Below are positions 52,101 to 55,625 of a DNA stretch of 64,000 nucleotides, piece by piece. This DNA is from Neodontobutis hainanensis (Eukaryota > Chordata > Actinopteri > Gobiiformes > Odontobutidae). Position numbers and translations under genes: made by a program. The stretch spans positions 1,604,001 through 1,668,000 of the forward strand of contig JALDNG010000004.1 of assembly GCA_024349245.1 (NCBI GenBank), given 5' to 3'. A model generated the notes under the pieces. It had not been told where the DNA came from, searched no databases, and was given only the letters and a program-made list of their open reading frames with translations. Each line of letters starts with the position of its first letter. Position 1 is the stretch's first letter.

Positions 52101-54021
52101 TCATGTTGGCTGCTCATTCACCAGATCAGCTGTTCAATATAGGGCAACATTGTTTATAGTTACAGCAGTCTAAAAGTTGAAGCAGGGAGAAGTGCGCTAA
52201 ACAGGAAGTGGGAAATTGGTTCAACAATTAAAGTGTTGCTCCACACAAACCTTCAAGTCATCTCTGAGTTGCACTTGAGGAAAAAAGTGAAGTGTTGATC
52301 CTGGTTCCTGGTTGGCTTAAGAACAACAGCTATACATCAAATATTGTCATATGTGAAAGGTCAATCTTTATGTCTATCTGCATATTAGATTAACTTCATC
52401 AGATCTGATATTAACAACTTCGAACTGTTTTTATATCACGGAAAACTCACTTTTCCAAACATTATTTCCAAGGTAAAGATTTTAAGCTCAACTAAATTCA
52501 CCAAATTTATTTGTGGACAAGACAAATCTGAACATCTCTATTGCTCAGTTACTACATGCTTATTGTGTCTTTGTATCATGAGGACGTAAATATCTATAGT
52601 GATGTCATATTCAACAAAGGTGGTGGATTTCCCATCCCATGTACACTAAAACCTTGTCAGCTGTCCACATAAATGAATGACCTAGATAAATGCTATTGTT
52701 GATCTCTGGTCCTGCCATATTATTAATCCTAACCTTGTGCAGACCATTCTACTTTGACTAAAATACTTTATTTCTTAGGAATCAACACATTTCAAGTGCA
52801 ACCTTTAAAGTGATCAAGTGTTGTTTTTGTGTGGAGTATCACTTTAAGAGAGGTCAGGACTGTTTCATAAAGTGTTTAAAGACCCAGCACAGCGTCCTGT
52901 CATGACTCAGAGAAAATACAACTGCACTATGTTGAGTCAGGGTTCATGTTGGAATTAGTCCATTGCTGATGATAAGGCACTACTTTGGGAGATCTTGATG
53001 GATGTATGTTTTGATGGTTTGGTGTCATGTTGTTTTTTTTTGGTGATGGTCACCCAAGCTGCCAGAGTGGCTGATGCATGGGATCCCGCTGCGTCCCGTT
53101 GTCTTACCTGTCTGCGGGTTTTGCTGTCCGCCACGGGGCTTGTCTACGTCATCGCGCTTGCGGCTGTCCACCGAGCGAAGAGACTGGCTGCGAGAGAGAT
53201 GGCGGCCTTTGCCTAAATGAAGGGGGCCGGAGGGAAGGAGGGGGCGGTGTTAGTTTCTGCATTCATTGGATAAATCGTGTTTCTGGGACACAACCGTGAC
53301 GTGATTGGTCACCCAAAACAGCATCAGCCAAACTTGGGACTTTTTGATGTGCTGTCTGTGTTAATGTGCTGTGTGTGTGTTTTTTTATTTTTATGTATGC
53401 AGTAAAAAGGTACAAAAAAGCCATGTCCATTCTTTACTGATGGCAACATGAAAAAAAGCATCCCCGAGAAAGAGCTTCAAAAGACCTAAAGCCATTTCTG
53501 CAAAATAATGTCACACAATTCAGAGAAAGCAATAACGTTTCTTATAAACGGTCACTTCATCATTGGCCATTTTTCTCTGTCCTTTAAAACTTTGCAAAAT
53601 GCTTTTGACAAACTATATGTATGGCCTTGAAGCACGTCATTATTACTTTTCATCGATCAAAGTCCCCTTTCCAACATGCACTCCTTAAGTCATACTGACT
53701 TATAAATGATGGATACACAGTGGCATGAAAGAAGATGAGAGAAAGCATGGATCAGAACAGCTGTGAAGACATACAGCACACACAGTTTCAATTACAAAAG
53801 CTTTGGGACAGATGGATGTGGTCACTGATATACAACACAGTGTCGGAGGTTTCGGAGCTCACCGGTGCAGGACTGAGGGTTACACGGCCGACCCTCTTCT
53901 AACACACCCTCACAGAGGTAGGACTCTTCAGGAGGGGACTGGCAGGTCCGAGTCCTGGTTTGGATACCACCTCCACAATCACTGCTGCACTGAGCCCACT
54001 GACCCCACATACTCCAGCCAC
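55..54021 (-). CDS. adgrb1: adgrb1 (BAI1) adhesion GPCR, partial gene, 25 coding exons
   Basis: Seen: 25 exons join in one frame (2895 nt, 964 whole codons) with GT donors and AG acceptors throughout. The domain order is five thrombospondin type 1 repeats, HormR, GAIN with GPS, seven transmembrane helices, and the start of a cytoplasmic tail. Known for the family: ADGRB1 is a neuronal, glial and phagocyte surface receptor whose TSRs bind phosphatidylserine and other ligands, whose GPS is self-cleaved, and whose 7TM part couples to Rho and Rac signalling. The assignment to B1 rather than B2 or B3 rests on five TSRs (B2 and B3 have four) and on stretches such as [38 protein letters not shown] and [20 protein letters not shown], which match B1 as I recall it. 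The 5' end (start codon, signal peptide, N-terminal domain) and most of the tail, including the C-terminal PDZ ligand, are outside the window. Which teleost copy it is cannot be decided. Confidence 0.96.
95..1067 (-). other. Introns around exon 24 (95-608 and 705-1067)
   Basis: Two short introns. The first is AT-rich with T runs near 245. The second contains a GTACAGTACAGTA repeat near 748. I see no other feature. Confidence 0.8.
609..704 (-). CDS. adgrb1: adgrb1 window exon 24: proximal cytoplasmic tail
   Basis: Encodes 32 codons, [20 protein letters not shown] to GHAQLM. Acceptor TTCTTGCAG, donor GTAGTG, 96 nt, phase 0 at both ends. This is the juxtamembrane tail; KCRVVDRQE and [12 protein letters not shown] agree with BAI1 as I recall it. 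It is in-frame and symmetric and has a weak donor, so it is skippable without frame change. Confidence 0.95.
1068..1239 (-). CDS. adgrb1: adgrb1 window exon 23: transmembrane helices 6 and 7
   Basis: Encodes 57 whole codons starting [20 protein letters not shown] and ending HCILRRE. Acceptor CTGTCCACCAG, donor GTACTT, 172 nt, phase 2 in and phase 0 out. TM6 carries LALTW, ITDRRS forms the short ECL3, and TM7 runs through [40 protein letters not shown] is the strongest B1-specific stretch. The plus-strand frame at 1054-1347 is an antisense shadow. Confidence 0.97.
1240..10104 (-). other. Intron between exons 22 and 23, 8.9 kb
   Basis: Separates the ICL3 exon from the TM6/7 exon. It holds the SINE at 6003-6314, several poly-A runs (about 6490-6525), and AT-rich sequence. 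Small open frames here show no domain and no codon pattern. No RNA gene was recognised. Confidence 0.8.
6003..6314 (-). repeat. tRNA-derived SINE, minus strand
   Basis: Reading the minus strand from 6314, the head gives CTCAGGTGGAAGAGTGG (A-box region) and GGTTCAATTCC (6261-6251), an exact Pol III B box. The body contains CTTGGGCAAGACACTTGACC and ends in a segment about AAAGCCCTTTGTGTGCC typical of a widespread teleost repeat. A poly-G run at 6110-6120 interrupts it. It lies in the 8.9 kb intron before the TM6/7 exon. Confidence 0.75.
10105..10190 (-). CDS. adgrb1: adgrb1 window exon 22: end of TM5 and ICL3
   Basis: Encodes 28 whole codons, [20 protein letters not shown] to DMKLKERA. Acceptor GTTTTGCAG, donor GTAGGC, 86 nt, phase 0 in and phase 2 out. 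Found by following the missing TM5/ICL3 segment; no open frame of 60 or more codons marks it. The short ICL3 (KLKERAG directly into ASLW) is the BAI1 form without the longer insert I recall in B2 and B3. Met replaces a Lys in the D-K-K-L-K run of mammals. Confidence 0.95.
10191..13261 (-). other. Intron between exons 21 and 22, 3.1 kb
   Basis: More than half of it is the unclassified repeat at 10827-12611. The remaining flanks hold nothing I recognise. Confidence 0.8.
10827..12611. repeat. Unclassified 1.8 kb interspersed repeat with internal duplications
   Basis: Seen: it opens with a small palindrome GCTGCAAGCAGC (10832-10843) followed by GGGGCCAAGCAC, and closes with a hairpin at 12579-12607 whose inverted end again reads GGGGCCAAGCAC. 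An 8-bp direct repeat AATTTAAA flanks it (10819-10826 and 12612-12619), which may be a target duplication but is AT-rich. Inside, about 194 bp is repeated in tandem (10891-11084 and 11085-11282), and about 265 bp is repeated at a distance of 722 bp (11262-11525 and 11982-12248). Short relatives of a GGTGGCGCT motif recur at 11692, about 11970 and 12410. No coding capacity was found. It resembles a repeat common in fish genomes whose class I cannot name. Confidence 0.75.
13262..13328 (-). CDS. adgrb1: adgrb1 window exon 21: ECL2 and first part of TM5
   Basis: Encodes 22 whole codons, [20 protein letters not shown] then VL. Acceptor TTTCTCTGCAG, donor GTATTC, 67 nt, phase 2 in and phase 0 out. 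The first Cys is the ECL2 partner of the TM3 cysteine. The donor is weak at +3 to +6. The longer open frames here (to 13546) are intron read-through. Confidence 0.96.
13756..13825 (-). CDS. adgrb1: adgrb1 window exon 20: transmembrane helix 4
   Basis: Encodes 22 whole codons, [20 protein letters not shown] then PS. Acceptor CCCCTCCAG, donor GTAAGC, 70 nt, phase 1 in and phase 2 out. It covers TM4 and the start of ECL2. GYGTPSY in the loop differs from the mammalian form as I recall it (GYSTMNY), a teleost-type change in a surface loop. Confidence 0.95.
14173..14323 (-). CDS. adgrb1: adgrb1 window exon 19: transmembrane helix 3 and ICL2
   Basis: Encodes 50 whole codons starting [20 protein letters not shown] and ending KRFLCLGW. 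Acceptor TCCTCTTTCAG, donor GTGGGT, 151 nt, phase 0 in and phase 1 out. The Cys in ILCT should pair with the Cys in ECL2 (exon 21). [14 protein letters not shown] is the highly conserved TM3 end, and [11 protein letters not shown] is a very basic ICL2 as in BAI1. Confidence 0.97.
14406..14508 (-). CDS. adgrb1: adgrb1 window exon 18: ICL1 and transmembrane helix 2
   Basis: Encodes 34 whole codons, [20 protein letters not shown] to GQTQTRNK. Acceptor CCCTTTAG, donor GTAAGA, 103 nt, phase 2 in and phase 0 out. [16 protein letters not shown] is the adhesion-GPCR ICL1/TM2 block, and QTQTRNK is the first extracellular loop. Confidence 0.96.
14752..15077 (+). repeat. tRNA-derived SINE, full length
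   Basis: The head reads GTGGCAGAGTGGTTAGCAC (A-box region) and GGTCCTGGGTTTGATCCCC (B-box region), a tRNA-like RNA polymerase III promoter. The body has the CATGTACGATT and GTGGGACCTTCCTGGATAAA segments, and the 3' tail AATAAAGGTTAAATTAAAAA is the LINE-like tail of fish SINEs. It lies in the intron between exons 18 and 17, antisense to adgrb1. It is not a functional tRNA gene, because the cloverleaf cannot be completed. Confidence 0.8.
15261..15309. repeat. TA run followed by ACAATAAAGA(TATTC)n tail
   Basis: Nineteen bases of AT alternation are followed by GACAATAAAGACATATTCTA and two more TATTC units. The (TATTC)n after ACAATAAAG resembles the 3' tail of fish retroposons. No body was recognised upstream. 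Confidence 0.45.
15768..15871 (-). CDS. adgrb1: adgrb1 window exon 17: transmembrane helix 1
   Basis: Encodes 34 whole codons, [20 protein letters not shown] to IIIYVSVW. Acceptor TTCTTTCAG, donor GTGAGA, 104 nt, phase 0 in and phase 2 out. It covers the short link from the GPS to the membrane and TM1, a hydrophobic run of about 26 residues ending VSVW before the Arg that opens ICL1. Confidence 0.95.
15872..23087 (-). other. Intron between exons 16 and 17, 7.2 kb
   Basis: Contains the SINE-core remnant at 16806-16900 and otherwise unique-looking AT-rich sequence. The many open frames of 60-108 codons are short, overlap on both strands, and show no domain. Confidence 0.75.
16806..16900 (+). 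repeat. Short SINE-core remnant
   Basis: ATCTAAAAAGATGCATGTAA, TGGCGACTCTAAATTACC and TGAATGTGAGAGTGAAGGCT are a degraded version of the SINE core found at 60480-60545. No head or tail is visible. The assignment rests on these three short blocks in the right order. Confidence 0.4.
23088..23214 (-). CDS. adgrb1: adgrb1 window exon 16: GPS autoproteolysis site
   Basis: Encodes 42 whole codons, [20 protein letters not shown] to ARLNPEM. Acceptor TCCGTGCAG, donor GTAAGT, 127 nt, phase 2 in and phase 0 out. It holds three of the GPS cysteines and the cleavage site in [12 protein letters not shown]; in the family the bond cut is between Leu (codon at 23129-23127) and Ser (23126-23124), and the new N-terminus STFAIL is the tethered agonist. 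The exon ends in an ATG (Met). If the two upstream exons outside the window match mammals, this corresponds to exon 18. The long open frames that extend past 23214 are read-through into a CpG-rich intron end. Confidence 0.96.
23231..23247. repeat. Short (AC)n microsatellite at an intron end
   Basis: Seventeen bases of alternating CA, which on the minus strand form a TG run ending 17 bases before the exon 16 acceptor. It takes the place of a normal polypyrimidine tract apart from a short TTTTCTCC. It may influence acceptor strength. Confidence 0.85.
23286..23445 (-). promoter_or_regulatory. CpG-rich candidate internal promoter upstream of the GPS exon
   Basis: Seen: I counted 13 CpG between 23292 and 23435, in a window where introns are otherwise AT-rich and CpG-poor. 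The patch ends about 70 bases upstream of exon 16 and is separated from it by a short TG run (23231-23247). No TATA box at a clear spacing was found. Known: an alternative promoter in intron 17 of mammalian ADGRB1 has been reported, and by exon count this is the same intron. Inference: a conserved start for short transcripts that lack the TSRs. It may instead be a fragment of an unrelated GC-rich element. Confidence 0.35.
24183..24370 (-). repeat. Decayed SINE-type repeat remnant
   Basis: The segments GCAGTACATCCTGGACAATC, CTATGGGCAATTTAGATTGACC and TGTCTTTGGACAGTGGGTG are diverged copies of the core of the teleost SINE seen at 60340, in reverse orientation. No tRNA-like head remains. The long plus-strand open frame over it (23988-24395) is accidental. 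Confidence 0.5.
25089..25158. repeat. (TA)35 microsatellite
   Basis: Seventy bases of uninterrupted TA. It is flanked by TTGTGTAATA on the left and TATTACACAA on the right, so the whole stretch 25081-25166 is a perfect palindrome. It lies in the intron just upstream of the GPS exon, about 1.9 kb away. Confidence 0.97.
31494..31650 (-). repeat. Decayed SINE-type repeat remnant
   Basis: AGGGGTCATGGGTGACCAGA, CCTATCCCTGCAGCTTTGGG and GAGGCGGGGTTCACTCTGGA correspond to the 3' part of the same teleost repeat class in reverse orientation. It starts after a run of TTTATT and fades at about 31650, roughly 240 bp upstream of exon 15 in sequence but downstream in the gene. Confidence 0.5.
31888..31931 (-). 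CDS. adgrb1: adgrb1 window exon 15: GAIN subdomain B, start of GPS motif
   Basis: A 44-nt microexon-sized piece encoding [14 protein letters not shown] plus two bases. Acceptor TTTGCTTCAG, donor GTAAAA, phase 0 in and phase 2 out. It supplies the first GPS cysteine and tryptophan (SCISWDE) and an NQS sequon. It lies 217 bp... of coding separation aside, 116 bp below exon 14 and is followed by an 8.7 kb intron before the rest of the GPS. Confidence 0.93.
32048..32150 (-). CDS. adgrb1: adgrb1 window exon 14: GAIN subdomain B
   Basis: Encodes 34 whole codons, [20 protein letters not shown] to EFSHLYN. Acceptor CTCTTTAG, donor GTGAGT, 103 nt, phase 2 in and phase 0 out. TVLNSKV-SVT-KP and the closing LYN, which pairs with GT of the next exon to make an NGT sequon, are BAI1-like. 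The first residues contain an NNT sequon. Confidence 0.94.
32151..34677 (-). other. Intron between exons 13 and 14, 2.5 kb
   Basis: AT-rich sequence with a poly-A run near 33427. A segment near 34173-34220 (ACACTGCTAAAAAAAACTGG) is reminiscent of the terminus of a fish DNA transposon but is too short to call. Confidence 0.7.
34678..34753 (-). CDS. adgrb1: adgrb1 window exon 13: GAIN subdomain B
   Basis: Encodes 24 whole codons, [20 protein letters not shown] then LALQ. Donor GTAAGA, phase 1 in and phase 2 out, 76 nt. Two AG sites lie close together (CGCAG|ACGCAG|ACG); the upstream one is chosen because G joined to AC gives Asp and the length fits. Use of the second would drop two residues, Asp and Ala, so this is a tandem NAGNNNNNAG-type acceptor. 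VLYRNL is shared by all BAI receptors. Confidence 0.92.
40301..41774 (+). mobile_element. Tc1-like DNA transposon, nearly full length, inactive
   Basis: Seen: terminal inverted repeats of about 215-225 bp, left end CAGTTTTTCTCATAAGTTTA and right end (reverse complement) CAGTTGTGCTCATAATGTTA, flanked by TA on both sides as expected for Tc1/mariner target duplication. Each long repeat holds two copies of a short motif around AAGTTTAC, an outer one near the tip and an inner one at about 40500 and 41590, which is the IR/DR arrangement of several fish Tc1 families. The total is 1474 bp. It sits in the intron between exons 13 and 12, transposase strand opposite to adgrb1. Confidence 0.9.
40586..41572 (+). 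pseudogene. Tc1-like transposase remnant, multiple breaks
   Basis: Starts at an ATG with [20 protein letters not shown], the N-terminal helix-turn-helix of Tc1 transposases. Three catalytic blocks can still be read in different frames: SDETKIELF near 41013, [11 protein letters not shown] near 41280 and [15 protein letters not shown] near 41368 (the DDE triad). Several stops and frameshifts separate them, including stops between 40720 and 41000, so no functional protein is possible. The C-terminal part with [10 protein letters not shown] is also present. Confidence 0.88.
42210..42353 (-). CDS. adgrb1: adgrb1 window exon 12: GAIN domain, A/B transition
   Basis: Encodes 47 whole codons, [20 protein letters not shown] to NILVTGKP. 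Acceptor TTTGTTTCAG, donor GTACGA, 144 nt, phase 1 at both ends. [20 protein letters not shown] is the conserved BAI block where GAIN passes into the beta-sandwich subdomain B. In one place (GMVDWAR) it reads more like my memory of BAI3 than human BAI1, which is compatible with an ancestral state. The Tc1 copy lies 435 bp downstream in the next intron. Confidence 0.94.
44776..44884 (-). CDS. adgrb1: adgrb1 window exon 11: GAIN subdomain A
   Basis: Encodes 36 codons starting [20 protein letters not shown] and ending YEVTDNL, plus one base of a Val codon. Acceptor TTCTCAG, donor GTGAGT, 109 nt, phase 0 in and phase 1 out. [20 protein letters not shown] and VTDNL are the BAI1 form of this helix pair. 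Confidence 0.95.
46357..46425 (-). CDS. adgrb1: adgrb1 window exon 10: GAIN subdomain A helix
   Basis: Encodes 23 codons, [20 protein letters not shown] then AQL. Acceptor TTTCCCAG, donor GTGAGT, 69 nt, phase 0 at both ends. The match with the NLL-EENRDKW-EAQL segment of BAI receptors is clear. The longer open frame over it (46141-46527) is intron read-through. Confidence 0.95.
47126..47320 (-). CDS. adgrb1: adgrb1 window exon 9: GAIN subdomain A
   Basis: Encodes 65 codons, [16 protein letters not shown] to [11 protein letters not shown]. Acceptor CTGTTAG, donor GTGAAT, 195 nt, phase 0 at both ends. It forms the helical subdomain A at the start of the GAIN fold; [20 protein letters not shown] is highly BAI1-like and contains an NMT sequon. 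It is the longest exon in the window. A donor one base earlier was rejected because only the chosen one keeps frame with exon 10. Confidence 0.95.
47639..47745 (-). CDS. adgrb1: adgrb1 window exon 8: HormR domain, second half
   Basis: Encodes 35 whole codons, [16 protein letters not shown] to [12 protein letters not shown]. Acceptor CTGAACAG, donor GTAAGT, 107 nt, enters in phase 1 and leaves in phase 0. LILRRC and YIKCIS carry the HormR cysteines, and W-E-N-S-T includes an NST sequon. This is the first exon after the phase-1 TSR block with a phase-0 exit. Confidence 0.94.
48154..48255 (-). CDS. adgrb1: adgrb1 window exon 7: HormR domain, first half
   Basis: Encodes 33 whole codons, [15 protein letters not shown] to CPPNAV, completed at the left edge by a Glu codon shared with exon 6. 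Acceptor TGATCAG, donor GTAAGT, 102 nt, phase 1 at both ends. HEICDEDN and [12 protein letters not shown] mark the start of the hormone-receptor-like domain of BAI receptors. The sequon I recall near the exon end in mammals (NAT) reads NAV here, so that glycan should be missing. Confidence 0.93.
48358..48522 (-). CDS. adgrb1: adgrb1 window exon 6: thrombospondin repeat 5
   Basis: Encodes 54 whole codons starting [20 protein letters not shown] and ending [12 protein letters not shown]. Acceptor ATTCACTCAG, donor GTCAGT (a less common +3 base), 165 nt, phase 1 at both ends. It has an intact W-x-x-W pair and O-fucose site CSRTCG. It is the last TSR before the HormR domain. The presence of five rather than four TSRs separates this gene from ADGRB2 and ADGRB3. 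Confidence 0.96.
48741..48905 (-). CDS. adgrb1: adgrb1 window exon 5: thrombospondin repeat 4
   Basis: Encodes 54 whole codons starting [20 protein letters not shown] and ending [11 protein letters not shown]. Acceptor TTCCCAG, donor GTATGG, 165 nt, phase 1 at both ends. The usual CxxTCG motif is modified to CSATCS, and the next residues NGT form an N-glycosylation sequon, so this repeat may carry an N-glycan there. GPSYGGSEC is a BAI1 signature. The exon has more CpG than its flanking introns. Confidence 0.96.
49328..49492 (-). CDS. adgrb1: adgrb1 window exon 4: thrombospondin repeat 3
   Basis: Encodes 54 whole codons starting [20 protein letters not shown] and including [17 protein letters not shown]. 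Acceptor ATTACAG, donor GTGAGG, 165 nt, phase 1 at both ends. It has two overlapping W-x-x-W pairs (possible C-mannosylation sites) and an intact O-fucose site CSSTCG. This is the most BAI1-like repeat of the array. The longer open frame around it (49125-49616) is intron read-through. Confidence 0.97.
50536..50706 (-). CDS. adgrb1: adgrb1 window exon 3: thrombospondin repeat 2
   Basis: Encodes 56 whole codons, from [15 protein letters not shown] to PCNNSAVCP. Acceptor TTGCTCCCAG, donor GTAAGC, 171 nt, phase 1 at both ends. This is a TSR with an intact O-fucose motif CSATCGEG, the run [18 protein letters not shown] typical of BAI1 TSR2, and an N-glycosylation sequon NNS. The first residues (DSGASG) are linker sequence continuing from the previous exon. 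Confidence 0.96.
50707..53862 (-). other. Introns flanking the linker exon
   Basis: Introns 50707-53107 and 53213-53862. The first begins with purine-rich sequence on the plus strand (50710-50850), which is the polypyrimidine side of the TSR2 acceptor on the minus strand. No repeat family or gene was recognised. Confidence 0.75.
53108..53212 (-). CDS. adgrb1: adgrb1 window exon 2: linker between TSR1 and TSR2
   Basis: Encodes 34 whole codons from [13 protein letters not shown] to GGQQNPQT. Acceptor CCTTCATTTAG, donor GTAAGA, 105 nt, phase 1 at both ends. No domain is seen; it is basic and polar. SRSQSLRS matches the segment just after TSR1 in mammalian BAI1, where an MMP14 cut between Ser and Leu has been reported to release a short vasculostatin fragment. 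A basic cluster (SRKRDD) follows, as does RRR in mammals. Because it is in-frame and symmetric, it could be skipped without breaking the frame. Confidence 0.93.
53863..54021 (-). CDS. adgrb1: adgrb1 window exon 1: thrombospondin repeat 1
   Basis: Encodes 52 whole codons starting [18 protein letters not shown] and ending NPQSCT. Acceptor TCTCTACAG, donor GTGAGC, phase 1 at both ends, 159 nt. It has the W-x-x-W ladder and six cysteines of a TSR, and the stretch [12 protein letters not shown] fits BAI1 TSR1. The usual O-fucose site C-x-x-S/T-C-G is absent because an Asp sits at the acceptor position (CSSDCG). The upstream exon must end in G to complete a Gly codon. That exon was not found up to 64000. 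Confidence 0.95.
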
Positions 54022-55379
54022 CTGTAGAGACACACAAACCAGAAATGATTTGTTACAAATATTTACCAAAACTGCACACCCCTGTTTCTTATTCAGAAGA
54101 TAGGATTGCACAATTACTTGCCTATGTTGATTGCTGTCTATTCTGTCCAAGTTAATTCTATTAATTACCCATTCATGACATGACTGTATCATCAAACCTG
54201 TCTCCTGAGTGAGGCCATCATTAATTTGGTTAAAATTTCTTTCCACTGTGCATTCAGGTTTATGCACTGACAATGAAAAACACAGTGCAGCAGTGCCTCG
54301 GTGGCTCACCTGGTTCATCACATACAGCATAGGGCATTGTTCTTCAATTTAAGTCTCAGTCTCACTAGCTCCACTATTTGCAAAGGTACACATGTAACTA
54401 TAACACGGAAAGCTAGTCAAGCATTGTGCACCATAAATATGCGGTGGACTGTTTTTTGTTTTAGTGAAAATGGTACAAAGTCAAATGTAAAGTAAAAAAT
54501 GTAAATGGACATTATTATATATAAAAAGTGTTTAAACCAAATAAAAACATTGAACATCAAAATGTAAAGGTCTAAAAAGGTAAAATTGTTTTTAAACTCT
54601 AAATAGATTGAAACAAATAAACAGCATAAACGAATATAGCAAATAATCCAGTAACTTGTCCCAAATAGAGAGGTCTTTCTTTTGCACAAAGCAACAGACA
54701 CAACTTGAATATCTGTCCACAGTAAAATGCAGATGTAATAAATCATAAAACCATTCCCACTTTAAATATTCCATCACTCAACGAGAACCATTTGAGCAGA
54801 ACCATGAAAATACCCTGCGACATTATCAAGTCCTGACCGTCACAAACGGCCATCACAGCCTCATGTCTGACGGCATCTGAGGGGAGATTTTACCTTTAAA
54901 AACAGAGGTGTGATGAATTTCATTGTCATTGTGAAATTCCCCACTTGGCCATTGTGATTTAATGCGCTCCATTAAGATGTGTGCTGATATGAGGAGGAGC
55001 GAGTAAATGGCCCTCTATCTCTGTGTCCCGCGCGCTCATGAATGTTTAATGACACAGACAGATGCCGTTCAGCCCCCACAGGCAGCGACAAATATGTATT
55101 AATCTGCATGAATAGAACATGAAGTTGGCCAACATCCAGACACACACGTTTTTAATTACCCACAAATCAATGTCCTTTGGGGTGAGGGCCGCAGGGAGGC
55201 GGGATGGAGAGAGCACTTGATTCAGTCCAAGCCTAAATCTTACAGCTGCGAGCAATCACCACATGTTGTTGGGATAGTTCAATCTTTATGGAATAAAGCA
55301 ACACTACACAAGAATTCAAGACATGTGCCCCCTAAAGGACAGAGCTGGAAATGTCACCAAGCCCACATTTGGGCATTAA

Positions 55380-55625
55380 TTATTTATTTAACAGGTAAGT
55401 CAACTGAGAACGTATTCTCATTTACAAGGACGACCTGGACCCATGTGTATGTGTGGAGGGGGAGGGGGGGCTATTGTACATGTCTTTAGTGGTGGGGGAA
55501 ACAGGAGTACCTGGAGGAAACCTACAAGGACGCAGGGAGAACATGCAAACACCGCACAGAAACACCCTGCCCTGGATGGGATTCAAACCCAGGACCCTGT
55601 TGGTGATCTGCTAAACATGCTGCCA
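55380..55625 (-). repeat. tRNA-derived SINE, minus strand
   Basis: The minus strand from about 55600 reads GGTCCTGGGTTTGAATCCC (B-box region) followed by CAGGGTGTTTCTGTG and ends in TTACCTGTTAAATAAATAAT. It shares the head and early body with the SINE at 14752, so the two are the same or sister families inserted in opposite orientation. It lies in the intron upstream of TSR1. Confidence 0.7.
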
